A DNA stretch of 28,331 nucleotides from Iodidimonas nitroreducens (GCF_008579165.1 NZ_BKCN01000025.1), one strand, 5' to 3'; shown: positions 1 to 8,327, counted from the stretch's first letter. Numbers and translations are program-made. Notes: generated by a model not told the origin, from the sequence alone.

Positions 1-249
1 TGCGAGCTTCGCGGCAAGTGCCGCGATCAACGTGCCGCCGGCAACGAACGAGTTGGTCGCAACATCCGCCGGCGGGACGAAGTGAGGATTGAGAAGACGG
101 CTACCGAGAAGAAGGCTAGCGACACCGTTGGCAAACCAGAGAAGTTTTTCATCGATCGGAAATCCCTGACCGACGACCGCCCACTGTATGACCGCCAAGA
201 CGATCAAATACAGGACTGTTGCAGTCGTTCTTCCCTTCTTGTCGGTCAA
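1..249 (-). CDS. Small membrane protein, third gene of the R-M operon (partial, runs off left edge)
   Basis: An open frame of 83 codons starts at a TTG at 247-249 and continues to the window edge with no stop. A GAAGGG Shine-Dalgarno-like sequence lies about six bases before the TTG, and the start is 26 nt after the endonuclease stop, so it reads as the third gene of the same transcription unit. The protein begins MTDKKGRTTATVLYLIVLAV. It has a strongly hydrophobic segment at about residues 9-27, a second at about 38-54, and a third beginning near residue 68. Between them is the short motif NPHFVPPADVATNS. The pattern is an integral membrane protein with helices joined by short loops. I do not recognise the family. 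Its position suggests an accessory role in the restriction or defence locus, which is inference only. No ATG is available in this frame. Confidence 0.6.
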   Translation of the reverse strand, partial: MTDKKGRTTATVLYLIVLAVIQWAVVGQGFPIDEKLLWFANGVASLLLGSRLLNPHFVPPADVATNSFVAGGTLIAALAAKLA

Positions 250-275
250 TGCAGTCCCTTCGCCCCGCTGAATGT

Positions 276-1067
276 TTAATCTCTGTAGTCCCGGATCGCA
301 TGCTGATCGAGGTTCTTTGCAGGAACGAGCCGGTAGTGGCGTTCTTCAACGACCTTGATTTCACCGTCTTGGAGGGTCAACTCGAACAGAGCGACCACTT
401 GATCCTCCATGAATTGGGCCGATATGGCGCGGCAACGCGTACCGGGAAATTTCTCCTCGACGAACCGGATGTCTTGCGATGTCTGGACAATGCCGATCTG
501 ATCCTTGCCGCCTTTGGCCTGAACGGGAATCACATAATGACAGCCGCGCTTGTCGATACCGACATATAACTCGTCGATCTCGATCTGACCGATGCCCTTC
601 ACCGTCGTGCGCAAATGGTTCTGCAAACTGTATGTTGTGAGGCCAAGGAACGTATCGACGAGCCGGTTATACCGGACAATCGCCAAAAGCGCCTGCTCAT
701 CGTCGAGCGCATAGGCCCGGATGATTTCAGGCGTCGCGTCAGGAATATCGATCCGCGCAAGATCTTCGCGGGGCAGGATACGGCTGATCTTGACCAGCAA
801 AAATCGGTATCGGGACCGCCCTGCAAGCTCAATCACCCATTCCATGCCTTCGGGCTGTGTGGCGAGAACCCGTTCGGGAAGATCGGTCCTGAAGCGGAAT
901 GAATAGATTACATCGCCGAGATTGTCAGGTAGCACGATACCCAATGTACCGGCAGCGTCTTTGATTTCCTGACGCGTAAAATCGAGGGATGTAGAACCAT
1001 CGGTATAGTGATCGAAGAAAATCTTTTCGATAAGGGCTTGGTATCGGTTTGGGGTCTTCTTAGCCAT
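276..1067 (-). CDS. Putative type II restriction endonuclease
   Basis: A 263-residue protein beginning MAKKTPNRYQ. The start ATG at 1065-1067 overlaps the end of the methyltransferase gene by 8 nt (ATGGCTAA), the usual coupling in R-M operons; the frame is open further upstream, but that would bury the start deep inside the methyltransferase. The best candidate catalytic core lies in the C-terminal half: acidic residues at about 163-172 (IEIDELYVGID) on one strand, followed by PVQAKG (Q183, K185) on the next. This resembles a PD-(D/E)xK nuclease with Q in the (E/D)xK position. The N-terminal half, about residues 1-110, is a mixed helical/strand region that probably binds DNA. I cannot name the recognition site. 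The role as the cognate endonuclease follows mainly from its tight linkage to the C5 methyltransferase; the nuclease motif supports it but is not diagnostic. Confidence 0.75.
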   Translation of the reverse strand: MAKKTPNRYQALIEKIFFDHYTDGSTSLDFTRQEIKDAAGTLGIVLPDNLGDVIYSFRFRTDLPERVLATQPEGMEWVIELAGRSRYRFLLVKISRILPREDLARIDIPDATPEIIRAYALDDEQALLAIVRYNRLVDTFLGLTTYSLQNHLRTTVKGIGQIEIDELYVGIDKRGCHYVIPVQAKGGKDQIGIVQTSQDIRFVEEKFPGTRCRAISAQFMEDQVVALFELTLQDGEIKVVEERHYRLVPAKNLDQHAIRDYRD

Positions 1068-2391
1068 GCGCCACCTGCTCAGCCAGGCGCTCGCGTTCGA
1101 TGTCGATCTGCTTGCGCTTCTTGGCCCCGCTTTTCTGGTTCCGGCGGCTCGATGGAGCTTCCACCCCGAAGTGGTCCGCCGCACCGGACAAATCGAGCGA
1201 CAGGAGCGATTCGCCGCCCAAGGCGAGGGTGCTCTCCGGTCGGCTCGGTTCGATTGCGAGCGATTTCATCACCCCGGTTGCGATTGCCCGTGCAAGCGGC
1301 GGGGGAACCGCATTTCCGATCTGCCGCGCACCGTGCCATTTGGTGACTTGAAAGCGGAACCAGTCGGGAAACCCGTGCAGGCGCGCCATCTCCCGAACGG
1401 TCACACAGCGATCATAGCGGTAATGGATAGGCCTGGGGCTTGTGAACGCGCCGCGCGCACCGTCCGTGCCCGCGCGCAAGGTATTGGACACGCCGTCATC
1501 CGCTAATTTGAAAAAGCGGCTGATCGGCTCGACGGAGCCCGGCTCGGTTTCACAAAACCGCCGTCTCGAAATTTCGGTATGATCGGTGCGGGCGCTCGAT
1601 GTAAGAATTGCCGGATTCCAGTCCCGAACATACCCGTAGTGCCACGCCTCGTTGTTCATGCAGCGTAGTTCAGCGGCATAGCGAGACGGCTCTCCGAAGC
1701 CCGTTGTCTTGACAGCATCCGAATTCAAAAGCGTCTGGAAACGATCAGCGTCTGGCAAATCGCCAAGGGCATCTATGCAGTTCGGTCCATCGGGCAGCCC
1801 TTCGAACTCAGCTTTCCGCCCGGAAAGATTGGTTGACGGTGCGGGATAGTCCGGTAGCGTTTCGCCCTTCCGGCATCCGAACAGGATCAACCGCTCGCGG
1901 AATTGCGGCGCGCCGTAGTGACCGGCGTTCAACACCTTCCACGGCGTGCGAACTTCGTACCCCGCATCGTCGAACGCTTTGAACAATTCGTTCAGGAAGG
2001 TCTTGTGCTTGCCGAGGGTCAGACCTTTGACGTTTTCGAACACGAAGGTGCGCGCTTTCAGCTCAGCGACGATCCGCACGAAGTCGAGAACCAACCTGTT
2101 TCGCGAATCGTCGAGCGCACGGTGTCCGATTAGCGAGAAACCCTGACAGGGCGCACCTCCGAACACGCAATCCACCTGGCGGTCGCCTATACCGGCGGCC
2201 ATACGGATGGATGCGGCACTCAGCCCTTCGACGGTCCGGGGGATGATCGCAGTCTTGGGGAAGTTGAACTTGTGGACGGCGCAGTGCACGGGATCGATCT
2301 CGACGGCGGCGGCAACGTCGAAGCCCGCTTGTTCGAAGCCGAGGCTCAGGCCTCCCGCACCGGCAAAAAGGTCGATTCCCACTGGTCTCAT
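1060..2391 (-). CDS. DNA (cytosine-5-)-methyltransferase, type II R-M
   Basis: A 443-residue enzyme that transfers methyl from S-adenosylmethionine to C5 of cytosine in a specific site, protecting host DNA from the adjacent endonuclease. All landmark motifs are present in the canonical order: motif I DLFAGAGGLSLGF (7-19), motif IV with catalytic cysteine GGAPCQGFS (Cys82), motif VI FVFENVKGL (ENV 119-121), motif VIII QFRERL (163-168), a variable target-recognition stretch (about 185-325), motif IX TVREMARLHGFPD (331-343) and motif X QIGNAVPPPLA (357-367). The length is typical of a complete monofunctional enzyme. It is the first gene of the operon and overlaps the endonuclease start by 8 nt. 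The basic C-terminal tail after motif X (about 60 residues) is longer than needed for catalysis. Specificity cannot be read from the sequence. Confidence 0.95.
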   Translation of the reverse strand: MRPVGIDLFAGAGGLSLGFEQAGFDVAAAVEIDPVHCAVHKFNFPKTAIIPRTVEGLSAASIRMAAGIGDRQVDCVFGGAPCQGFSLIGHRALDDSRNRLVLDFVRIVAELKARTFVFENVKGLTLGKHKTFLNELFKAFDDAGYEVRTPWKVLNAGHYGAPQFRERLILFGCRKGETLPDYPAPSTNLSGRKAEFEGLPDGPNCIDALGDLPDADRFQTLLNSDAVKTTGFGEPSRYAAELRCMNNEAWHYGYVRDWNPAILTSSARTDHTEISRRRFCETEPGSVEPISRFFKLADDGVSNTLRAGTDGARGAFTSPRPIHYRYDRCVTVREMARLHGFPDWFRFQVTKWHGARQIGNAVPPPLARAIATGVMKSLAIEPSRPESTLALGGESLLSLDLSGAADHFGVEAPSSRRNQKSGAKKRKQIDIERERLAEQVAHG

Positions 2392-2564
2392 AGACTTGCC
2401 CTTTCACGTCCGTCTCGCTGATTCACATTGTTATCTTAGCTGGCGAGACACAGCATGTCGATCGTTTTTTAGGTTCGCTCCACAATTTCTTGTAGTCTAA
2501 CTTGTAGAGCATCCACGTCGCCTGTCTCGCATTGCCATACAACCGTTGTCGCCCATCCGGTAAT

Positions 2565-2585
2565 CCCCCCATTTTTAATGGGGGG
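2565..2585. repeat. Perfect 9-bp inverted repeat with 3-nt loop
   Basis: CCCCCCATT-TTT-AATGGGGGG is a perfect hairpin. It lies 12 nt beyond the stop of the IS3-type transposase remnant, where the terminal end of such an element would be. It may be part of an IS end, a junction of two abutting IS ends separated by three bases, or a terminator. No T-tract follows directly on either strand. Confidence 0.6.
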
Positions 2586-2597
2586 TCTTCATAGAAT

Positions 2598-2696
2598 TCA
2601 CGCAGTCCTATTCAGTTTCATTGCTGGTGTGATACCACCGATGCCCATGTTGGGGCGGTCGTTGTTATAAGTCCATAGCCATTGTGTGGCGTGACC
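2598..2696 (-). pseudogene. IS3-family transposase (OrfB), C-terminal remnant
   Basis: The minus strand reads GHATQWLWTYNNDRPNMG followed by IGGITPAMKLNRTA and a TGA stop at 2598-2600. The YNNDRPNMxxGGITP block is the characteristic C-terminal end of IS3-group DDE transposases (OrfB), a few residues beyond the catalytic domain. Only about 32 residues remain. Upstream of 2696 the frame loses resemblance to a transposase and no DDE core is present, so the element is decayed. It lies between the R-M operon and the PRC-barrel gene and probably marks one edge of the acquired R-M island. Confidence 0.8.
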
Positions 2697-2752
2697 TTGC
2701 GGCTGCCCCGGCGGTGATGGTCTGGATAGACCGGATGGAAATGCCCCGACAT

Positions 2753-2782
2753 AAAAAAACCCCCGCGCGGGGCGGGGGTTTC
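2753..2782 (-). terminator. Rho-independent terminator of the PRC-barrel gene
   Basis: On the minus strand an AAACCCCCGC / GCGGGGGTTT-type stem with a short GC loop is followed by a run of seven T. It lies about 25 nt past the stop of the PRC-barrel gene. The run of A on the other side of the stem could also let it work on the plus strand. Confidence 0.8.
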
Positions 2783-2806
2783 TGAGGTCTGGCAGATCCG
2801 ATTGGA

Positions 2807-3268
2807 TCAGTATTTGCGATCCAGCTCTTCATTCTTGGGGGCTTTGATGCCCTTTTTGGCCTTCTTGTCATAGCTGCTGAATTTGCTTTCGTCATATTCA
2901 GGCATATTGCGCAGGTCGGTTTTGGCTTCCTGCGTCATGATGGTGACATTTTCGGCGCCGATTTGAAGCTTTTCATAGGGAACGGCCACATCCTTGTCGC
3001 CGACACCCAAAAAGCCGCCAACCGAGACCACGGCATGAAGCTTGTTATCATCTTTTGAAACAACCAGCTTTTCCACCGAGCCAATGGCTTCGCCCTTGGT
3101 GCTCACAACATCACGGCCTTCAATATTGGCCTGGGCTGTGGTGGCGGCATCTTCCATTTGCTTGCCGGCTTTATCGGTGTATTGATCGGCATAGGCGTTG
3201 AGGGCGGTGGCAGGTAAAGCAAAGGCGGCTGTCAAAGCGAGGGTCGTGATTGACTTGAAGTTCGTCAT
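2807..3268 (-). CDS. Periplasmic PRC-barrel domain protein
   Basis: A 153-residue protein with a clear Sec signal peptide (residues 1 to about 27: basic MTNFK, hydrophobic LALTAAFALPATA, likely cleavage after NAYA). The region from about 48 to 115 has the PRC-barrel pattern: a GRDVVSTKGEAIGSVEKLVV strand pair, a KLHAVVSVGGFLGVGDKDVAVPY block and a short strand ending in VTIMT. The charged tail (about 118-153) is rich in Lys and Asp. PRC-barrel proteins of this exported type are common in Alphaproteobacteria, but a specific function is not established. The start ATG has a GGAGA sequence about 7 nt upstream. The gene stands alone, with its own terminator downstream and an AT-rich upstream region (3269-3449). 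Confidence 0.85.
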   Translation of the reverse strand: MTNFKSITTLALTAAFALPATALNAYADQYTDKAGKQMEDAATTAQANIEGRDVVSTKGEAIGSVEKLVVSKDDNKLHAVVSVGGFLGVGDKDVAVPYEKLQIGAENVTIMTQEAKTDLRNMPEYDESKFSSYDKKAKKGIKAPKNEELDRKY

Positions 3269-3449
3269 GGATCATCTCCGTTGTCAGAGTTTCACGAGAA
3301 TATTCGTTAGCCATTGGCTCAGATGTTCGTTTACAGGAAAGCCATCTGAACTTGGCTATGAGATAATGTATAAACTTCACTTGCGTCTGAAATATGTTTG
3401 AAAATAGGATTCATTGTGTTCTTTGCATCCAGAAATTGCCGTATTCTAT

Positions 3450-4118
3450 ATGAAGTCTAAACAATCATTTAAAAATGCGTCCGGCTTTGGCCTTGGCGCG
3501 TCTCATCTGCGCTGGTCGCTGGATCATCTGGCCGGGGGCGATGCCGATCTGGCCGATCATGTGCAGCAATGGGGTTATCCCCCGGAACGCCGATCACCCG
3601 GGGGCTTTGCCGCTCTGTTGCGGATTGTGATCGGCCAGCAGCTATCGGTAAAGGCGGCGGCCACCATTGCGGCCCGGGTTGAAGCCCTGATGCCCGATGG
3701 CTTGACGCCTGCGGGATTTTTAAACGCGGATGAAGCCAGCCTGCGCGCTGCTGGCCTATCCGGGGCGAAGGTGATCTATGGCCGGGGTTTGGCGCGAGCT
3801 GTTTATGATGGGGCTTTTGATCCTGCGGCTTTGGCCGTGATGCCCGATGATAAGGTGACGGCCGAGATCACGGCGCTGAAGGGCTTTGGCATCTGGTCGG
3901 CGCGGATGTATCTGATGTTTTCCTTGGGCCGCCCCGATATCTGGCCCGCCGATGATCTGGGGGTGCGGGAAGGGCTGCGCCGCCTGCGGCGGCTGGAGGC
4001 GCGCCCATCCATAAAAGAAGCCGAGGCCATGGGGGCGGGCTGGGCGCCCTATCGTTCATCGGTGGCGCTTTTTTGCTGGCATATCCTGAATAATGCACCG
4101 CTGAAGGCGGGGGATTGA
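3450..4118 (+). CDS. DNA-3-methyladenine glycosylase II (AlkA-type, HhH-GPD)
   Basis: A 222-residue base-excision repair glycosylase that removes alkylated purines from DNA. It has the IGQQLS helix (61-66), a helix-hairpin-helix LKGFGIWSARMYLMF (143-157) and the catalytic aspartate in WPADDLGVREG (Asp169 by analogy with the DDY of E. coli AlkA Asp238). It is shorter than E. coli AlkA and lacks its N-terminal domain, as is usual for alphaproteobacterial members. No iron-sulfur cysteine cluster is seen, which argues against EndoIII/MutY. I chose the ATG at 3450; an in-frame TTG at 3414 would add 12 residues. Neither has a convincing Shine-Dalgarno sequence. It converges on the oligopeptidase gene with only 4 nt between stops. 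Confidence 0.88.
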   Translation: MKSKQSFKNASGFGLGASHLRWSLDHLAGGDADLADHVQQWGYPPERRSPGGFAALLRIVIGQQLSVKAAATIAARVEALMPDGLTPAGFLNADEASLRAAGLSGAKVIYGRGLARAVYDGAFDPAALAVMPDDKVTAEITALKGFGIWSARMYLMFSLGRPDIWPADDLGVREGLRRLRRLEARPSIKEAEAMGAGWAPYRSSVALFCWHILNNAPLKAGD

Positions 4119-4132
4119 TTGATCAATCCGCC
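4106..4132. terminator. Hairpin across the convergent stops of alkA-like and ptrB genes
   Basis: GATTGAT (4113-4119) pairs with ATCAATC (4122-4128), and after a two-base bulge GGCGG (4106-4110) pairs with CCGCC (4128-4132; C4128 can be used by either arm). It covers both stop codons of the convergent genes. No long T-tract is present, so function as a bidirectional terminator is inferred. Confidence 0.4.
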
Positions 4133-6282
4133 TTATCGCGCGCCCTTTCCCCCAGCGCCCTTTGCCCCAAGGCTTGCAGGCCGAACGCCATCAGGATGAA
4201 GCTGTATTCTTCGGCAATTTCATAAAGCGCATCATAACGCCCCGATTTGCCGCCATGGCCCGCCCCCATATTGGTTTTGAGGATCAAAGGCTGGTCATCG
4301 GTTTTAAGGGCGCGCAAGCGGGCGACCCATTTTGCAGGCTCCCAATAGGTGACGCGGGGATCATTCAGCCCGCAGGTGATCATCATCGGCGGATAGGCCT
4401 GTGCCTTCACATTATCATAGGGGCTATAGCTTAGGATGGTGCGGAAAACCTCGGCATCGATGGCGGGATTGCCCCATTCCGGCCATTCAATGGGGGTGAG
4501 CGGCAGGCTGGCATCGAGCATGGTATTGAGCACATCCACAAAGGGCACATGGGCAACGATCGCGCGCCACAGATCGGGTTCCAGATTGGCGATGGCCCCC
4601 ATCAGCTTGCCGCCCGCCGAACCGCCCGAGGCCGAAATGCTCCCGGCTTTCGCATAGCCCTTTTTGATCAGGAAATGGGCGGCATCGATGAAATCCTCAA
4701 ACACATGATGGCGCTGATGCATTTTGCCGCCCTCATACCACAGGCGACCCAGTTCATCGCCGCCCCGAATATGGGCAATGGCATAAGCAAAACCGCGATC
4801 CAGCAAAGAAAGCCGGGCCGAGGAAAAAGACGGCGACATTCCCATGCCATAGGCCCCATAGCCATAAAGATGCAAAGGGCCGGGGGCGGTTTGGCGAAAG
4901 CCTTTTTTATACACGATGGAGATCGGGATCAGCTTGCCATCCCTTGATGGTGCCATCAGCCTTTCGGTTTGATAATCATCGCGATCATAGCCGCTGGGCA
5001 GGCTTTGTACCTTGCGGCTGATCAGTTGGCGCGTTTCAAGCTTATAATCAAAAACCGTGGCCGGGGTGATCATCGATGAATAGCTGATGCGGATGGTTTC
5101 CGGATCGGGTTCCGCGTTCGCCCCCAGATCGGCGCAATAAAGCGTTTCAGGAAAATCGATGAAATGATCATGGCCGCCATCATGGGAGATGATGCGGATC
5201 TGATCGAGCCCATCGCGGCGCTGTTCGATGGCCAGAAAAGAGCCAAAAGCCACCAGTCCGCGATAATAATCCCGATCATGGGCGGGCAGAATTTCCTGCC
5301 AGCCTTTGGGGGTGAGATCATCGATCCCGGCGCTGAAAATGCGGAAATTGGGGGCATCTTTATTGGACCGGATGAAAAAGCGTCCGCCGCCATGATCCAG
5401 TTCATATTCATGGCCGGTTTCGCGGGCGGCCACCAGCTTTGGCTTTGCGCTGATATCATCGGCGGGTAAAAGCCGCACTTCGCTGGTTTCATGGCTGCCC
5501 GATGAGATGACAATCCATTGCCGGGATTGGGTTTTATCCAGATGCACGAAAAAGCCCCCGTCGCTTTCCTCATAAAGGACGCGATCATGAGTGGGGTCAT
5601 CACCCAGAAGATGAGCCTTCACACAAAAAGGCCGCCAGTTTTCATTGACCAGACGATAGAGCAGATGGCGGCTATCTGCCGACCAGACCGGCGCGCCGAT
5701 GGTGTTATCGATCCGATCAGGCAGATCGGTGCCGCTTTCGAGATCTAAGATCACAAGCTGAAAGCGTTCCGAGCCATCGCGATCGATGGCATAGGCAAGC
5801 TTTGATCCATCCGGGCTGACCGTAAAGCCGCCCAGGCGGAAATAATCATGGCCCGCAGCCAAAGCCGGTTCATCCAGAATGCACTGCCAGTCCTTTTGAG
5901 TGGGTGCCGGATCAGCCGCTTTGCGATACCAGCGGCGATATTGGCTGCCCGCCAGAAAGCGCCATTGATAAAGCCAATCGCCATCTTTTACGGGAACGCT
6001 TTCATCGTCCTCGCTGATACGGCCCTTCAGTTCCTTGAAAATGGCCTCGGTCCAGCTTTTCAGGGGATCCATTACGGAATCGTAATAATCATTTTCCGCC
6101 CGCAAATAGCCAAGAATTTCAGGGTCATCGACTGTGGGATAGGCCGGATCGCGGAGCCAGGCATAATCATCATGAATTTCGATGCCATGATGGCAGATCA
6201 CATGGGGCCGTTTTTCGGCGCGCGGCGGGGCCGACAAAGCGGGCGGCGAGGCTGTGGGCTGATCGGAACCGGTTTGGGGCAT
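4123..6282 (-). CDS. ptrB: Oligopeptidase B (prolyl oligopeptidase family S9A)
   Basis: A serine peptidase of about 719 residues that cleaves small peptides after basic residues, expected in the cytoplasm or periplasm. The N-terminal beta-propeller region begins with RPHVICHHGIEIHDDYAWLR, as in this family. The C-terminal alpha/beta-hydrolase has the nucleophile in GGSAGGKLMG (Ser near residue 555), the acid in GLNDPRVTYWEP (Asp near 640) and the histidine in GAGHGGKSGRY (near 675). YGYGAYGMG and FAYAIAHIRGGDELG are also typical. An in-frame ATG at 6327 would add 15 residues; I prefer 6282 because an AAAGGA lies upstream (about 11 nt) and 6327 has no ribosome site. There is no obvious signal peptide. 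It is divergent from the aminopeptidase P gene, so two peptidases share one control region. Confidence 0.92.
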   Translation of the reverse strand: MPQTGSDQPTASPPALSAPPRAEKRPHVICHHGIEIHDDYAWLRDPAYPTVDDPEILGYLRAENDYYDSVMDPLKSWTEAIFKELKGRISEDDESVPVKDGDWLYQWRFLAGSQYRRWYRKAADPAPTQKDWQCILDEPALAAGHDYFRLGGFTVSPDGSKLAYAIDRDGSERFQLVILDLESGTDLPDRIDNTIGAPVWSADSRHLLYRLVNENWRPFCVKAHLLGDDPTHDRVLYEESDGGFFVHLDKTQSRQWIVISSGSHETSEVRLLPADDISAKPKLVAARETGHEYELDHGGGRFFIRSNKDAPNFRIFSAGIDDLTPKGWQEILPAHDRDYYRGLVAFGSFLAIEQRRDGLDQIRIISHDGGHDHFIDFPETLYCADLGANAEPDPETIRISYSSMITPATVFDYKLETRQLISRKVQSLPSGYDRDDYQTERLMAPSRDGKLIPISIVYKKGFRQTAPGPLHLYGYGAYGMGMSPSFSSARLSLLDRGFAYAIAHIRGGDELGRLWYEGGKMHQRHHVFEDFIDAAHFLIKKGYAKAGSISASGGSAGGKLMGAIANLEPDLWRAIVAHVPFVDVLNTMLDASLPLTPIEWPEWGNPAIDAEVFRTILSYSPYDNVKAQAYPPMMITCGLNDPRVTYWEPAKWVARLRALKTDDQPLILKTNMGAGHGGKSGRYDALYEIAEEYSFILMAFGLQALGQRALGERARDKAD

Positions 6283-6385
6283 GGAGGGCGATGTCCTTTT
6301 GACGTGAGGCGCGTGAGAGCGGTGCATTCTGTCTTGAAAGCACCGATTGGCGACAGAAAATCATGTTCCGCCCCCAAAGGAAAGG

Positions 6386-6464
6386 GGCGCAACGCTGCAC
6401 GCTTGCGCCAAAGCCCCGGCAATGCCATCAATGAAGGAAAGCGCACCCGGCCGCTGCGGGTGCG
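6386..6464 (+). promoter_or_regulatory. Two stem-loops in the ptrB-pepP divergent leader
   Basis: Stem 1 pairs GGCGCAA (6386-6392) with TTGCGCC (6403-6409); an outer GGGG/CCCC (6384-6387 and 6414-6417) could extend or compete with it. Stem 2 is an 8-bp perfect stem, CGCACCCG (6442-6449) with CGGGTGCG (6457-6464). Both lie within the 217-nt gap upstream of the aminopeptidase start at 6500. They may structure the 5' leader; I do not recognise a named riboswitch. Confidence 0.4.
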
Positions 6465-6499
6465 GATGATGATCTTCAGTTTTGCCAAAGGAGTCTTTC

Positions 6500-8290
6500 A
6501 TGTCGCATCCTCATGCTCAACGCTTGGCCGATTTGCGTGCCGAACTGGCCCGCCGCGGGCTGGCCGGGTTCGTGGTGCCGCTTACGGATGAACATGGCAG
6601 TGAATATGTCGCCGATTATGCCCAAAGGCTGATGTGGATCAGCGGCTTCAAGGGATCGGCGGGCAGTGCCATCATTCTGGCGGATAAGGCGGCGGTGTTT
6701 GTGGATGGGCGCTATGTTATTCAGGTGCGCGATCAGGTGGATGGGGCGCTGTTCGAGCGGGTGCATCTGGATGGGAGCAGCGCGTTCGACTGGCTGGCCC
6801 CCCGGCTGAAGGCGGGGGATCGGATCGGCTATGATCCGCGCCTGCATACGCCGGGATGGGTTGAAGAAGCCCGGCAGCTTTTGAGCCGCAAACGCGCCGA
6901 ACTGGTGGCGCTGAGCGATAATCCCATCGATAGCGTGTGGAGCGATCAGCCTGCCCCGCCCCCTTATCCCCTGCGCCCCCATGAAACGGCCCTTGCGGGG
7001 GAAAGTGCGGCAAAAAAACGCGCAAGGCTGGCGGCGGTTCTGGCCGAAAAGGGGGCGGATGCGGCGGTGCTCACGGCCCTTGATTCGATTGCCTGGCTGT
7101 TCAATGTGCGGGGTAATGATGTGGATCATACGCCGGTGGCGCTGTCTTATGCTCTTTTACATCAAAATGGTCAGGCTGATCTCTATATCGATGAAGGAAA
7201 GCTTGATGATGATGTGCGGGTGCATCTGGGCAATGAAGTGTCGATCAAGCCTTATGACAGCTTTTATGGATCGCTGGGTGAACTGGGCGCGGGCGGCCGG
7301 GCGGTGCTGGCCGATCCGGCAACCGCCAATGCGGCAGTTTTTGAGGCCCTGAAGGCGGGAGGGGCGGAGATCATCCACGCTGCCGATCCCTGCGCTTTGC
7401 CCAAAGCCTGCAAGAATGCGGCGGAAATCGGCGGATCGGTGGCGGCGCATCTGCGTGATGGGGCGGCGGTGACCAATTTTCTGCATTGGCTGGATGAAGA
7501 AGCCCCCAAAGGCGGGCTGACCGAGATCGGCTGTGTGGAAAAGCTGCTGTCCTTTCGCCAGACAATCGAAGGCTTTCGCGATACCAGCTTCGATACGATT
7601 TCAGGTGCGGGGCCCAATGGGGCGATCTGCCATTATCGGGTGAGCCCCGAAAGCAGCCGCCCGCTGAAGGCCGGCGAGCTTTATCTGGTGGATAGTGGCG
7701 GCCAATATCCCGATGGCACCACCGATATCACCCGCACCGTTCCCATTGGCACGGTGGGGGATGAGGAGCGCGACCGTTTCACCCGGGTTTTGAAGGGCCA
7801 TATCGCTTTGGCCTGCGCCCGCTTTCCCAAAGGCACCACCGGCGCGCAGCTCGATGCCATTGCCCGAAAGCCTTTGTGGGATGCGGGGCTGGATTATGAT
7901 CATGGCACCGGCCATGGTGTGGGCAGCTATCTGGCCGTGCATGAAGGCCCGCAGCGGATTTCCAAGGCGCCGAATGCGATTGCCCTGCAACCCGGCATGA
8001 TTTTGTCGAACGAGCCGGGTTATTACAAGGATGGCGGCTATGGCATCCGCATTGAAAATCTGGTGCATGTGGTGGCCGATGAGAATGAGGCAGAGCGTCC
8101 GTTTTTGCGGTTTGAAACCCTGACCCTTGCCCCCATCGATCGCCGGCTGGTGAAAATCGATTTGCTTGATGCGGATGAGCGGGCCTGGCTCGATGGTTAT
8201 CATGCTCGGGTGCATCAGGCGCTGGCGCCTTTGGTGGATGCCGGAACCCGGCCATGGCTGGCGGCGATGACGGCGCCCTTGGGGGCCTGA
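6500..8290 (+). CDS. pepP: Xaa-Pro aminopeptidase (aminopeptidase P, M24B)
   Basis: A 596-residue cytosolic metallopeptidase that releases N-terminal residues before proline. It has the three-domain long form: two creatinase-like N-terminal domains (about 1-150 and 160-300) and a C-terminal pita-bread domain. Metal ligands are visible as two Asp in VDSGGQYPDGTTDITRT (about 397 and 408), His in GTGHGVGSYLAVHEGP (about 471), Glu in SNEPGYYKDGGYGIRIENL (about 504 and 518). The ATG at 6500 is preferred over an upstream in-frame TTG at 6482 because AAAGGAG lies 7 nt before it. The downstream dienoyl-CoA isomerase-like gene starts 37 nt later and may be cotranscribed. Confidence 0.93.
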   Translation: MSHPHAQRLADLRAELARRGLAGFVVPLTDEHGSEYVADYAQRLMWISGFKGSAGSAIILADKAAVFVDGRYVIQVRDQVDGALFERVHLDGSSAFDWLAPRLKAGDRIGYDPRLHTPGWVEEARQLLSRKRAELVALSDNPIDSVWSDQPAPPPYPLRPHETALAGESAAKKRARLAAVLAEKGADAAVLTALDSIAWLFNVRGNDVDHTPVALSYALLHQNGQADLYIDEGKLDDDVRVHLGNEVSIKPYDSFYGSLGELGAGGRAVLADPATANAAVFEALKAGGAEIIHAADPCALPKACKNAAEIGGSVAAHLRDGAAVTNFLHWLDEEAPKGGLTEIGCVEKLLSFRQTIEGFRDTSFDTISGAGPNGAICHYRVSPESSRPLKAGELYLVDSGGQYPDGTTDITRTVPIGTVGDEERDRFTRVLKGHIALACARFPKGTTGAQLDAIARKPLWDAGLDYDHGTGHGVGSYLAVHEGPQRISKAPNAIALQPGMILSNEPGYYKDGGYGIRIENLVHVVADENEAERPFLRFETLTLAPIDRRLVKIDLLDADERAWLDGYHARVHQALAPLVDAGTRPWLAAMTAPLGA

Positions 8291-8327
8291 TAAGACGCGC
8301 CACAAAATAAGGGAAAAGGAACATAAG

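Noticed and set aside
219..569. A 116-aa plus-strand frame opposite the endonuclease
   Set aside because: It is antisense to a well-supported R-M gene and has no ribosome site or recognisable domain.
4266..4276. Third exact copy of CCATATTGGTT
   Set aside because: It lies inside the conserved KTNMG coding segment of oligopeptidase B, so it is best read as chance; it is mentioned because it weakens the operator argument.
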